The position numbers were made by a program, and so were the translations under genes. From NCBI GenBank assembly GCA_020638795.1, contig JACKHW010000001.1:620001-684000 (forward strand): 64,000 bases of DNA, read 5' to 3'. The notes below the pieces were generated by a model. The model saw only the letters and a list, made by a program, of their open reading frames with translations. It ran no database searches and was not told where the DNA came from. Of the stretch, positions 17,460 through 34,472 are shown piece by piece (within the stretch, counting starts at the first letter, position 1; every line of letters begins with the position of its first letter). The DNA comes from Planctomycetota bacterium. GTDB lineage: Bacteria; Planctomycetota; UBA1135; GCA-002748355.

Positions 17460-18470
17460 ATGCACGAATCGTCACGCATCGCCGTCGTGGGCGTCGGCCA
17501 TCTCGGCAAGCATCACGCGCGGTTGCTCGCAGCCATGCCGTCCGCCGACCTCGTCGGCGTCGTCGATACCAATCCGGACACCGCTCGCGACGTCGGTGAG
17601 GAGTGGGACGTCCCATATTCCACCGACGTGCGCGAAGCGCCGCTCGCGTGGGGTGCCGAGGCCGTGAGCCTTGTCGTTCCGACCACGGCGCACTGTGATC
17701 TCGCGATCCACTATCTCGAACAGGGCCTCGACGTGCTCGTCGAGAAGCCGCTCGCGACATCGCCCGAGGAAGGGCGACGCATGTGTGACGCGGCGGCTCG
17801 AACGGGTCGCATCCTCGCCGTCGGTCACGTCGAGCGGTTCAATCCGGCGGTGCAGGCGTTGCACGACCTCGACGTGACGCCGCGCTACATCGAGAGCGAA
17901 CGTCTTGCCCCGTTCACGTTTCGCAGCACCGACATCGGTGTCGTCCTCGATCTGATGATCCACGACATCGATCTCGTCCTGTCGCTCATCGACTCCGAAC
18001 TCGAGGACGTCGAAGTGCAGGGTGGTGCGCTGTTCACGCCCGCGGAGGACATCGCGAGCGCGCGACTGCGCTTCGCCAACGGTGCGGTCGCTCGACTCAC
18101 CGCGAATCGCGTCGCCTTGCGTCCGAAGCGCCAAATGCGGATCTTCAGCCAAGAGGGCTACGTCTCGATCGACTTCGGCAAGAAATACGGTCTCGTGATC
18201 CGCAAGTCGGATTCGTGGGACGTGCAGAAACTCGACCTCGGCAGCATCCGCACTGCGCAGATCCAAGATCTCTGGAAGTTCGTCTTCGAAGGCCTGTTGC
18301 AGGTCACCGAGCTGAAGATGGACGAGAACAATCCGCTCGAGGACGAGCTGCGCAGCTTCCTCGAATGCGTGCGGACGCGCACCGCACCGGTCGTCGACGG
18401 AGAGGCCGCGCTGCGTGCGCTCGTCGTTGCGCAGCGCGTTCTCGATCATCTCGCTGCACATCCCTGGTAG
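17460..18470 (+). CDS. Gfo/Idh/MocA-family oxidoreductase
   Basis: The product has 336 residues. The N-terminal Rossmann motif is AVVGVGHLGKHHARLLA, followed by the EKP motif (DVLVEKPLA, near residue 101) and the substrate-domain segment VLDLMIHDIDLVLSLI. A strong ribosome-binding site (AGGGGGGA) precedes the ATG. The family oxidises sugars or sugar nucleotides with NAD(P). Placement directly after lpxA recalls GnnA, which oxidises UDP-GlcNAc to make amide-linked lipid A, but no GnnB-like aminotransferase is adjacent here, so that role is only suggested. Confidence 0.88.
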   Translation: MHESSRIAVVGVGHLGKHHARLLAAMPSADLVGVVDTNPDTARDVGEEWDVPYSTDVREAPLAWGAEAVSLVVPTTAHCDLAIHYLEQGLDVLVEKPLATSPEEGRRMCDAAARTGRILAVGHVERFNPAVQALHDLDVTPRYIESERLAPFTFRSTDIGVVLDLMIHDIDLVLSLIDSELEDVEVQGGALFTPAEDIASARLRFANGAVARLTANRVALRPKRQMRIFSQEGYVSIDFGKKYGLVIRKSDSWDVQKLDLGSIRTAQIQDLWKFVFEGLLQVTELKMDENNPLEDELRSFLECVRTRTAPVVDGEAALRALVVAQRVLDHLAAHPW

Positions 18471-18591
18471 CGGCTCGCCAGCGAATTCGGTAGTCTGCAC
18501 GCGCGGTGGGGCTGGCGCTGGGCGGCGCCCCTCTCCGCCGTTGGCAGTGCCGCAATCAGCCGGCCATCGATCGGCTCATCGGGAGGGGAAG

Positions 18592-19983
18592 ATGCGCAAT
18601 CTCTTGTTCTTGCTGCTCGTCGGCGGCATCGCGTTTCTCGGCTACGAATACGGCAAGCGTCGCAGCGATGACGGAACGGCCGCGGCCAAGACGAAGGACG
18701 ACGCGTCGGAGAAGGGAGCGAGCAAGGCTGCCGCTGGTCGGCCGGACTTCGAGAATCTGAGCCTCGATACGACCGGTATGCAGCTCACGAACGGCACCAC
18801 GTCCGCGGGAGCCGGCGGAGTCAGCGACCCCGAGCGTGTCGAAGTCGTCGCCGACGTGAGCGAGAGCTTCGCGAACGACACGATCGCGAAGGAAGCCGAT
18901 CGCTATGTGGCCGCACTCGACGCGCGCGACTTCTCGAAGCTGACCCCGTCGACCGATCTGCGCGACGAGTTCCCGTTCGGCACGACTGCGCGGTTCGCCC
19001 TCGAGGTCGCGCTCGGGCTCGAGCAGGGCCCCGATGACGGCACGGGAGAACGCACCGAAGAGCTCGCGAAGTCGGCATCCTTGCTGCTCGCGACCGCGAA
19101 GACCGCATCCGTCGTCGATCGTGTGACCGGCGCGTTCGAGATCCTTACGGGTCGTGGTCACCTCGGTCGTGCACTGGCCGCGACCGGCGGGCGCAATCAC
19201 TTCTTGGCCGGAAAGGGGGGAGGTGCCGCGTGCGGTGCGTGGGTCACCGCGTCGCAGCGCCTCGAAGATCCCGTGCGCGCCGTCGCCCTGTCGGGCCTCC
19301 TCGATGCGATGACGCGGGGACCTGTGCCGATCTGGCGTCAGGGAGCGAGCTTCGCACTCCTGCGCGACGCCTACGCGCCGCTGCAGTCGGTCCTCAAGAC
19401 GCTCGTCTTCAACCCGAACGGCAGTTGGAAATCGCGCTACGAGAACGTCGAGAAGGGCGTCTACCTGTCGACGATCGCCAATCGCTGCGAGCGCGAGTGG
19501 GGGATTCCGATGTCGCCGGGTCTCCTGCAGCGCATCAACGGCCTCTCGAGTCCGAAGTCCCTGCGCGCCGGGTCGCGTATCCGCGTGCCGACCGAGCGCA
19601 TCCGCGTCGTCGTCGACAAGAGCACGTTCTCGATGAAGGTCTACCTCGGTGACGTGCTCCTGCGCCTCTACGAGGTCGGTCTCGGTGAAGACGGTTCGAC
19701 TCCGGAGACCGAGTTCACCGTCACGGAGAAGCAGCTCGATCCGCAGTGGACCAACCCGCGCACCGGCGTCACCTACCCGGCGCTCCATCCCGAGAACCTG
19801 ATCGGTCGCTACTTCATCCGCCTCGAGGACGGCGTGCACATGGGGTTCGGAATCCACGGCACCAAGGATCAGACCTCGATCGGCAAGAACTCGAGCATGG
19901 GCTGCATCCGGCTACGAGAGCGCGACATCGAAGACGTGTTCTCGTACCTGCCACGCCGCACGAAGGTCGTCATCCGCGCCTGA
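18592..19983 (+). CDS. L,D-transpeptidase (YkuD family) with LysM-like segment
   Basis: The product is 463 residues, starting at the ATG preceded by GGGAGGGGAAG. An N-terminal membrane anchor (LLFLLLVGGIAFLGYEYG) precedes an Ala/Lys-rich linker and a helical domain. A LysM-like stretch (GVYLSTIANRCEREWG to AGSRIRVP) follows, then the catalytic domain from RIRVVVDKSTFSMKVYLGD. Catalytic residues are in GIHGTKDQTSIGKNSSMGC: His about 422, Cys about 438. Such enzymes form 3-3 peptidoglycan crosslinks or attach proteins to the wall, acting on the periplasmic face. Confidence 0.9.
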   Translation: MRNLLFLLLVGGIAFLGYEYGKRRSDDGTAAAKTKDDASEKGASKAAAGRPDFENLSLDTTGMQLTNGTTSAGAGGVSDPERVEVVADVSESFANDTIAKEADRYVAALDARDFSKLTPSTDLRDEFPFGTTARFALEVALGLEQGPDDGTGERTEELAKSASLLLATAKTASVVDRVTGAFEILTGRGHLGRALAATGGRNHFLAGKGGGAACGAWVTASQRLEDPVRAVALSGLLDAMTRGPVPIWRQGASFALLRDAYAPLQSVLKTLVFNPNGSWKSRYENVEKGVYLSTIANRCEREWGIPMSPGLLQRINGLSSPKSLRAGSRIRVPTERIRVVVDKSTFSMKVYLGDVLLRLYEVGLGEDGSTPETEFTVTEKQLDPQWTNPRTGVTYPALHPENLIGRYFIRLEDGVHMGFGIHGTKDQTSIGKNSSMGCIRLRERDIEDVFSYLPRRTKVVIRA

Positions 19984-20043
19984 CCGCGACCTGCGGGCAG
20001 GCTGTCGGTCGTCGCTCGCTGCGAGGCTCGGTATCGTGTGGCG

Positions 20044-23085
<3,042 letters not shown>

Positions 23086-23097
23086 GGAGTCGCGCCG

Positions 23098-24594
23098 ATG
23101 ACCCATGAGGACAAGACGTCCATGATCGAGTTTCCCGGCGCTGAGTCGGCGAGTACGCGCGCGACACGCCGTGCGATGCTCCAGGGGCTCGGTGCTTCTG
23201 CACTGACGGCTGTCGCGCTGCGTGCGCGCGGACCCGTGGCGGGCTCGTTGGCCGGTTGCGTCGGGTCGTCCGATGACGTTGTGAAGGGCATCGAGCACGC
23301 GCGAACGCATCGACCTCGCGCGAAGCGCGTGATCTACCTCCACATGGCCGGTGGGCCGTCCCAGCACGACCTGCTCGACCACAAGCCCGCTCTCGCGCGC
23401 TACGACGGCAAGAAGTGCCCGCAAGAGCTGCTCGAGGGCCAGCGCTTCGCTTTCTTGAAGGGGCATCCGACGATCCTCGCGTCGCCGTTCTCATTCGCGC
23501 AATACGGTGAGAGTGGCGCCTGGGTCAGCCAGCTCCTTCCGCACTTCGCGCGCGTCGTCGACAAGGTTTGCATCGTCCGCTCGATGGTCACGACAGAGTT
23601 CAATCACGCGCCTGCGCAGCTCTTCTTGCAGACCGGGGCGCCACGCCTGGGACGCCCGTCGCTCGGTGCTTGGGTGCACTACGCCCTCGGCTCGGACAAT
23701 CGCGATTTGCCCGGCTTCGTGGTGCTCGTCAGTGGCGGGAAGAATCCGAGCGCAGGGAAGAGCGTCTGGGGAAGCGGCTTCTTGCCGAGCGTGCACGCTG
23801 GTGTGCCGTTTCGAGATGGAAAGGAGCCGGTGCTGTTCTTGGCGGATCCACCTGGAATGGCGCGTGCGGCTCGTCTGCGCCAGGTCGAGCTCGCGGGTGC
23901 GCTCGATCGCATCCAGTGGGAGCGAGAGCGCCACCGCGCAGCCCTCGCCCGCATCGAGCAACGCGAGCTGTCGACGCGCATGCAGGAAGCCGTACCACGC
24001 GTTTGCGATCTCCGGCAGGAGCCGGATGCGATTCACGACCTCTACGGCACACGCGAGTCCACCGGAGGATTCGCACGCAACTGCTTGCTAGCGAGGCGTT
24101 TGCTCGAGTCCGGTGTGCGCTTCGTCCAGCTCTACGACTGGGGTTGGGACTCGCACGGGACTTCGCCGAGTGACGACGTCCTGCATCAGTTGCAGCTCAA
24201 GACCCGCGAAACCGACCGCCCGATTGCCGCGCTTCTCGTCGACCTCGAACAACGCGGGATGCTCGAAGACACGCTGGTCGTGTGGGGCGGGGAATTCGGG
24301 CGAACGCCGATGAACGAGGCGCGAAACGGGTCGCGCTTCCTCGGACGCGACCATCAAGGCACCGCGTTCACGATGTGGCTGGCAGGAGGTGGAGTCCACG
24401 CTGGCTACGTCCACGGCGAGACCGACGATCTGGGCGCGCGCGTCGTCTCGGGCGCCGTCGAAGTACACGATCTGCAAGCCACGATCTTGCAGATACTTGG
24501 CTTCGATCACGAACTCCTGACCTACCGCTACGCGGGGAGGGACTTCCGTCTGACGGACGTCGCAGGCCGCGTGGTGAATGAGCTGTTGGCGTGA
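23098..24594 (+). CDS. DUF1501 (sulfatase-like) secreted protein
   Basis: The product has 498 residues. A twin-arginine-like leader is visible (ATRRAMLQGLGASALTAVALRARG), which fits Tat export of a folded protein. The body has an alkaline-phosphatase/sulfatase-like core: VIYLHMAGGPSQHDLLDHKP near the start, LQLYDWGWDSHG in the middle and VVWGGEFGRTPMNE with GRDHQGTAF near the end, giving candidate metal ligands Asp/His. It is almost always encoded beside a DUF1549/DUF1553 protein, as here. The enzymatic activity of DUF1501 proteins is undetermined. Confidence 0.94.
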   Translation: MTHEDKTSMIEFPGAESASTRATRRAMLQGLGASALTAVALRARGPVAGSLAGCVGSSDDVVKGIEHARTHRPRAKRVIYLHMAGGPSQHDLLDHKPALARYDGKKCPQELLEGQRFAFLKGHPTILASPFSFAQYGESGAWVSQLLPHFARVVDKVCIVRSMVTTEFNHAPAQLFLQTGAPRLGRPSLGAWVHYALGSDNRDLPGFVVLVSGGKNPSAGKSVWGSGFLPSVHAGVPFRDGKEPVLFLADPPGMARAARLRQVELAGALDRIQWERERHRAALARIEQRELSTRMQEAVPRVCDLRQEPDAIHDLYGTRESTGGFARNCLLARRLLESGVRFVQLYDWGWDSHGTSPSDDVLHQLQLKTRETDRPIAALLVDLEQRGMLEDTLVVWGGEFGRTPMNEARNGSRFLGRDHQGTAFTMWLAGGGVHAGYVHGETDDLGARVVSGAVEVHDLQATILQILGFDHELLTYRYAGRDFRLTDVAGRVVNELLA

Positions 24595-24755
24595 TGGCGG
24601 GCCGTGGGGACGCGTTCGCGCCACTCCCTGGACGGCATGCGAGATCGGAATCCCGAGCGCTGGCTGCACGGATGCAACGGTATCGCCGCAACTTCGTGTC
24701 AATGCGGAGTTTGAGTCCCAACTGCGCAGGGCAGGAAACCAGCGGATGGATTCTG

Positions 24756-24813
24756 CTGAAAAAATCTGCACCGGTCGCTTGACGAACCCGTCGCGATCCG
24801 TAGGATTCCCCGC
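24756..24813 (+). promoter_or_regulatory. Probable rRNA operon promoter with A-rich upstream element
   Basis: TTGACG (24779-24784) and TAGGAT (24801-24806) are separated by 16 bases, a close match to sigma70-type -35 and -10 elements. An A-tract (TGAAAAAATCT, about 24757-24767) lies just upstream, where UP elements occur. Predicted initiation is about 24813, some 290 bases before mature 16S. The assignment rests on consensus match and position. Confidence 0.7.
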
Positions 24814-24834
24814 CCTGACATCGAGCGTGTCAGG
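24814..24834 (+). other. Hairpin at the start of the rRNA leader
   Basis: CCTGACA and TGTCAGG form a perfect 7-bp stem around a 7-nt loop, beginning essentially at the predicted transcription start. It may protect the 5' end or take part in processing. No T tract follows, so it is not a terminator. Confidence 0.55.
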
Positions 24835-24936
24835 CAGCAGTCCTCGACGAGAGCGGCTGCCGGACGGCCCCGAGTCGCCCGCAAGTCCCTGTTCTGCAGG
24901 GGTTTGTCGGCTGAGCAAGGTCGCCCGAAAGAGCAA

Positions 24937-24949
24937 GATCTTTGAAAAC
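24937..24949 (+). promoter_or_regulatory. boxA-like antitermination site
   Basis: GATCTTTGAAAAC resembles the rRNA leader boxA (core TGCTCTTTAACA), which recruits the Nus antitermination complex. It lies about 150 bases before mature 16S, a typical position. The rest of 24835-25100 holds no other feature I can name; the RNase III stem flanking 16S could not be defined confidently by eye. Confidence 0.5.
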
Positions 24950-25100
24950 TCGGATGGCCCAAAACAACGTAGCGTGTGAGCCTCGCTCCCACGGCTGTTC
25001 CGGCTTCCGGAACGTCGTCTGGAGCGAAGCCAAAAGATCGGCCCGCGAGATCATCGACCGTCCAGGTCGTTGAAGCGGGCAAAGCCAGAATGAAACAAAT

Positions 25101-26665
<1,565 letters not shown>

Positions 26666-26812
26666 ACTTAGACCCACGTCCGAGTGCGCAAGCGCGTACG
26701 ACGTGGTGAGTGAATAGACGCACGCGAACAGGTTGGCAGTGATGCCGATCTGGCGTTGTTTGGGCCATCCAACCTTTTTCCATCGTGGGCTATCCGAGTC
26801 CTGGCGCCATCT

Positions 26813-26889
26813 GGGTCTATAGCTCAGCTGGTTAGAGCGTCCGCCTGATAAGCGGGAGGTCTGTGGTTCAAGTCCACATAGACCCACCA
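26813..26889 (+). tRNA. tRNA-Ile (GAU)
   Basis: The acceptor stem GGGTCTA pairs perfectly with TAGACCC, followed by A and an encoded CCA. The anticodon loop CTGATAA gives GAU. The D loop (AGCTCAGCTGGTTAGAGC) and the T arm (GGTTCAAGTCC) are canonical. It sits in the 16S-23S spacer. Confidence 0.97.
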
Positions 26890-27007
26890 CACGACTTCTG
26901 CGTCAGGTACGACTTCTGCGCGAACAAGGCTTCTCTTGGAGGTCTGCGCAGACTCGCCTCGGTCGAGGAAAACCCGCGGCCAGATTCCGCGGGATAATCC
27001 CGCGGTT

Positions 27008-27083
27008 GGGGGCGTAGCTCAGTTGGGAGAGCATCTGCTTTGCAAGCAGAGGGTCGCTGGTTCGAGTCCGGTCGCCTCCACCA
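27008..27083 (+). tRNA. tRNA-Ala (UGC)
   Basis: The acceptor GGGGGCG pairs with CGCCTCC (one G-U), followed by A and an encoded CCA. The anticodon loop TTTGCAA gives UGC. D-arm TAGCTCAGTTGGGAGAGC and T-arm GGTTCGAGTCC are present; the T stem relies on G-U pairs. Upstream, CCGCGG-rich inverted segments (about 26973-27005) are probably processing structures. Confidence 0.96.
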
Positions 27084-27275
27084 TCATGGAGCGTCACTCG
27101 AGATTCGGACTCCAGCGAAGCATCTCAGGGAAAAGGTCGATGATATTCGAACTCGACGTGTGAGCCGTTGCGACGGCTCCTGCGAGTGGTTCGGTCTCTG
27201 AAAATTCGAATGCAAGTCGAAGCCGAGACGTGGTCGCGCATGCGGCCACCGAGTCTCGAGCCTAAGAGAATAAAT

Positions 27276-30250
<2,975 letters not shown>

Positions 30251-30412
30251 CTTTTCTTCGTTCCTGATGTCTTCGGACACCAGGTGTGGAGAAAGGGATG
30301 CTCCCGCTCGAGACAAGGTTTCGACTTGCATTCACCGTATTCGCCGATTCGTGGCGAGTGCACATGGGCATGGCCCGTGGTTCCACTTACTTCGATTCGG
30401 GACAAGCGAATT

Positions 30413-30519
30413 CCCGGTGCCTATATCCAGTTGGATACACCCGTTCCCATTCCGACCACGGTCGTTAAGCAGCTGGAGCCGATGATAGTGCTAGTGTGCG
30501 AAAGTAGGTCAGTGCCGGG
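30413..30519 (+). rRNA. rrf: 5S ribosomal RNA
   Basis: The termini CCCGGTGC and AGTGCCGGG pair over 8 bp (two G-U). The internal CACCCGTTCCCATTCCGA is the hallmark 5S loop A/helix III sequence, and GTGCGAAAGTAGGTCA lies near the 3' end. At about 107 nt it is a little short. It is separated from 23S by about 160 bases in which I see no gene. Confidence 0.92.
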
Positions 30520-30527
30520 TTCAACCG

Positions 30528-30562
30528 AGCCAGGTTCTCTTCACGAGGACCTGGCTTTTTTT
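30528..30562 (+). terminator. Rho-independent terminator of the rRNA operon
   Basis: AGCCAGGTTCTC folds over TTCAC onto GAGGACCTGGC (11 bp with one T-G mismatch/wobble), followed directly by seven T residues. It lies 9 bases after the 5S end, exactly where the operon should stop. Confidence 0.9.
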
Positions 30563-30734
30563 ATGCTTGTGCTTTTTGTGCTTACAAAGGCTGTGACCGA
30601 GCTCGTCGCCGGTACTTGGCGAGTCGGCGCTACGTAAGCACCCGAGGTACCTTCGAGCGTCACTGCCGGCTCGCCTGCTACGATTCGTACGTGGTCGCGG
30701 ATTCGCCGTGGTCCGTGTCCCTCGTCCGGAGAAA

Positions 30735-33401
30735 ATGCACGTCGTGTTGCAACCGAAGTGCCTTGATGTTCAGACTCAGCGGGCGCGCAGAATCCCGAGC
30801 GCGCTGTGCAATGCGAGAGTCTTACGGACGTTGCTCGTGTCGATCGTCGGTGCTGTGCCGCTGGTAGCGCAGTCTCCACCGGTGGCGTTCACACACACGG
30901 TGACGTTCGGGACTTCGAGCCACGTCGTCGACTTCCAAAGACACACTCGGTGCGTGGTCCGAGGTACTCGATTCTCGTTCAACAGGCCGACGGTTCGTTG
31001 AGCACCCACGTCGCGCCACTCGTGCGAACCTACATCGGCAGCGTGCGTGGCCAGCCAGGTGCAATGGCCTCCGCGGTGTGGCGCGCGACTGGGAAGGTCT
31101 TCTATCACGTAGTCTTCGAAGACGGCGCCGAGTGGATCCAAAACGGGGCGGCGACCACGTTACGGACCGACACGTCTTGGACGCCTGGATGCCCGGGCTT
31201 CGAAACGCCGAGCGGGGGAGCCGGATCGACGGTGTGGGCGGCGGAGGTCGGCGTCGATTTGCCGTACAGCCAATACATCGTCGACGGCAATGTCGATTCG
31301 GCGATCGAGATGATCGAGCATTCTGTCAACACGACGAATCTGATCTACTTGCGCGATGCGTGCATCGTGCATCGGATCGGTCGAATCGTCGTGCGCACTG
31401 CGCTGGGGCACGACCCGTATGCGGGCACTCACCAACGCTCTCTTGCCGGCAGTCGTGACACAGTGGAAGAATGTCTTGCCGCCGAGCACGAACGTGATCG
31501 GACTCGTCGCGACGTCGGCGACAGGTGGTGGCCTCGGCTATGTCGGTGCTGTCGGGAATCCCGGCTTTTCGGCGAACGGCGCCACACGCGAGGGGGACTT
31601 CTCCATCGTGTGGCGTCATGAAGTCGGTCACAACTGGTCGCTCGGTCACTATGACGGCGGCACTCCTGAAGGTCGGACGATCAACTCGGGGAACAGGCTC
31701 GCGCGGCTGTCGGGGCCTGAGGAAGCGAAGGTCATCGCGCACCGCAATGCGCGGTCGAACTTCCTCGACAAGGTCGGTGCGTATCCGTTCTCGATTCCGC
31801 CGTGCGCGAGCCTCGATCGCGCGACATATCTTCCGCAGGACACGGCGATCCGGATCGATGTGCTCGACAACGATCATGACGCGAACGGCGACGCGCTTCG
31901 CATTTCCGGGTTCGACTTTGCCACCGCCTTGGGCGGGCATGTGCGTCGATCGGCAGGCACGGGCATCGGCGGACGTGACGAACTGCTCTACACCCCTCCG
32001 GCTATTCGCTCGGCGCTGACCGATCACTTTGCCTATCGCATTGCCGATGCGACCGGGAGGGAGGCCAAGGGGAACGTCGTGACGCGCCTTGGTTCCGATG
32101 CGGTCCTGCTGGCACACTACTCGATGAACGCGAACTCGGGTACCGTGGCTCTCGACTCGTCCGAGTACCGACGCGATGCAACGCTCGAGAACGGCGCTAG
32201 CTGGACTCCGGGTGTGATCGGCGGAGCGATTGTGTTCGACGGCATCGACGACGAACTGATTGCCGATGCGCCCCAGGTCGCGACCGATCGCTTCACTGTC
32301 ACGGGCCTGATTCGTCGGTACGGCTCTCAGGCGGCCAACGCGGGCATCGTTTTCGCACGCGGTGGCCAGATGCGCGCGTGTGGCTTCAACTTCGGAGACC
32401 ACAACGAACTGCGCTACCACTGGAACGGAGACAACTGGAACTGGGACTCGGGACTGATCGTGCCCGACAACACCTGGACGTTCGTTGCACTCACGATCTC
32501 CCCGCAGGGCGCGACGCTCTACATGGATTCGGGATCCGGACTGCGGTCCGCGACGCGAAGCGGCAACCATGGAGCGGAACCTCTCGACGCGGCGCTCCAC
32601 ATCGGGCGTGATCCGAATTCGGTGAGTCGTAGCTTTCGGGGCGCGATGGATGACATCCGAATTTACTCCAGCACGCTCGGTCCGAAGGAGATCGCCGTCG
32701 CTGCGACACGGCTCGGTAGTGCGGCAGACCCGAATCCGCCACAACTCGAGTCGCGACTGACGTCGCAAGTACATCTGATCTGGAACCCGAGCCCCAAGAC
32801 CGTCCAGTCGCGTGTCTTTTTTTCAGCGGACTATCGATCGGTGCGCGACGGGCGCGCCGAAGCGGATCGCGGAACGACGACCGCAAGTCTTTGGACGACG
32901 CCGTTGCTCGGCAATCAAAGTTACTACTGGCGTGTCGATGCTAGCGACGGGACGAACTGGGTCGCAGGGCCCGTGTGGTCCTTCCAGGTCGTCGCGGGAG
33001 CGACGTTCGCGTTCACCCAGAACTACGGCGTCGGTTGTAGTGGCTCCCAGAACCTCGTGCCCAAGTGTTCCGCCGCCGGACTGCCGCGCCTCGGATCCCA
33101 ATCGTTCGCCATCGAAGTCGAACGAGCCCGTGCCCAGACCGCTGCCGCGCTCTTGATCGGCGCCGATTCGGCAGATCTCGCGATCAGCGGATGCAGCCTT
33201 CTGGTCCGAACGCCGTGGATCTCTTTGCCCGCAATCGTGACGGACCTTCAAGGTCGCGGGGCACTGCCGCTACCGATCGGACAGGATTCAGCGCTCTTGG
33301 GAATCCGCATTTTCGGACAATACCTCGTACTGGATACCGGCGCGCAGTTATTCGGCCTCGCATCCGTGAGCGAGGGGATTCACGTCGCGATCGGCTACTA
33401 G
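30735..33401 (+). pseudogene. Secreted reprolysin-like zinc metalloprotease, interrupted by two compensating frameshifts
   Basis: The ATG at 30735 follows GGAGA and opens a signal peptide (VLRTLLVSIVGAVPLVAQ). Similarity to the N-terminal part of planctomycete metalloproteases then leaves this frame near 30945, continues in a second frame (SVRGPRYSILVQQADGS to TALGHDPYAG), and returns to the first near 31430 (LTNALLPAVVTQWKN). The second frame hits a stop at 31621 and the first at 31001. Further on are the catalytic zinc motif HEVGHNWSLGH, a cadherin-like region (AIRIDVLDNDHDANGDALR), a LamG-type domain (YSMNANSGTVALDSS to MDDIRIYSSTLG), a fibronectin-like region and the C-terminal module with ISGCSLLVRTP. 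A one-base loss and a one-base gain would explain it; sequencing error is an alternative. Confidence 0.75.
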
Positions 33402-33546
33402 CCGATTGTCATCGGCATATCGATGGTATCGTGGCGCGAGCGCCCTTGCGTCACCGCTGTTCGTCCGTCCCTGATAGTCATAGTCGAGCAGATCCCGCGG
33501 ACGCGTTCTATTGGCGTGCCCTGCACCGAGGAGAAGTCGCAGCATC

Positions 33547-33846
33547 ATGACGGCAGGACAAATCGTGATCGCGATCGTGGCCCTCGCGGCCTTCGTGTAC
33601 CTGTTGATACCGGCGCGCGGTCGTCGGAAGCAACGAGGTTCCCCTACCGACAATACGGCGCAAGCGTCGAGGAGCACGCGAGGCCGTTCAAGCGAGATGG
33701 GATTCGGTACGGGATTGCTGGGAGGCGACATCGACGATGCTGCCGTCGCGCGCTATGCGTTGAGCCGAAGCCCGAAGGACCCGAAGTCGTCCGACGCTCG
33801 AGACAACGGCACTGCTCTCGGGATGACGGATCAGATCGAGTTCTGA
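33547..33846 (+). CDS. Small single-span membrane protein
   Basis: The product is 99 residues. The ATG at 33547 is preceded by GAGGAGAAG. One N-terminal transmembrane helix (AGQIVIAIVALAAFVYLLIP) is followed by a basic stretch (RGRRKQRG) and a polar, probably disordered tail ending LGMTDQIEF. No family recognised. It converges tightly with lexA, with 5 bases between stops. Confidence 0.6.
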   Translation: MTAGQIVIAIVALAAFVYLLIPARGRRKQRGSPTDNTAQASRSTRGRSSEMGFGTGLLGGDIDDAAVARYALSRSPKDPKSSDARDNGTALGMTDQIEF

Positions 33847-33851
33847 GGAGC

Positions 33852-34472
33852 TCAGCGGACCTGACGGATCACGCCGACGACGACGCCGCGGATCTGGACG
33901 CGGTCGCGAATGAGCGGTGGATAATTGGTGTTCGCCGGTTGCAGGCGGAAGTGACCACTCTCGCGATAGAAGCGCTTCAGCGTCGCTTCGTTGTCGTCGA
34001 TGATCGCGACGACGGTCTCTCCGTTCTGGGCGTGTTCTCGACGCTCGACAACGACGTAATCGCCGTCCAGGATGTGATCTTCGATCATCGAGTCGCCGCG
34101 GACTTCGAGCAGATAGTGGTTCGGACCGTGGGGGATGAGCTCGCCGAGATCGAGGAGTTCGCGATCTTCGATCGCTTCGATCGGTCGCCCGGCCGCGATC
34201 TTGCCGAGCAAGGGAAGACTCATCTCTTTCTGGGGCTCGATCCCGAGTGCTTCGGGAGAATCCGGGTCGTGCAACACCTGGATGCCGCGCGCACGGGCGC
34301 GCAGCCGGAAGATGGCGCCCTTCTTCTCGAGATGCGTCAGGTGCTCGTGCACCGTGATCTTCGACACGCCGAAATTCGTCGCGATTTCGTCGAGCGTTGG
34401 TGCGATCGCGTTTTCGCGTCGATAGTCGCGAATGAAGCGAAGAACTTGAAGCTGTTTGCCGGTCAGGAGCAT
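33852..34472 (-). CDS. lexA: LexA-type self-cleaving repressor
   Basis: The product is 206 residues, the usual LexA length. The N-terminal winged helix (TLDEIATNFGVSKITVHEHL, about 26-45) differs from classical LexA but has the same layout. The C-terminal S24 peptidase domain has the cleavage dipeptide Ala94-Gly95 in GKIAAGRP, catalytic Ser128 in RGDSMIEDHIL and catalytic Lys166 in EATLKRF. On DNA damage RecA should trigger self-cleavage and derepress target genes. No palindrome of a known SOS-box type was found upstream of its start, so autoregulation cannot be read from the sequence. Confidence 0.93.
   Translation of the reverse strand: MLLTGKQLQVLRFIRDYRRENAIAPTLDEIATNFGVSKITVHEHLTHLEKKGAIFRLRARARGIQVLHDPDSPEALGIEPQKEMSLPLLGKIAAGRPIEAIEDRELLDLGELIPHGPNHYLLEVRGDSMIEDHILDGDYVVVERREHAQNGETVVAIIDDNEATLKRFYRESGHFRLQPANTNYPPLIRDRVQIRGVVVGVIRQVR

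Noticed and set aside
26891..26920. Short direct repeat ACGACTTCTGCG between tRNA-Ile and tRNA-Ala as an attachment site
   Set aside because: It is only 12 bases, 17 bases apart, inside the rRNA spacer with no integrase or island; more likely a spacer duplication.
30945..31430. Programmed ribosomal frameshifting in the metalloprotease
   Set aside because: Neither junction has a recognisable slippery heptamer, and two opposite shifts would be needed; mutation or sequencing error is simpler.
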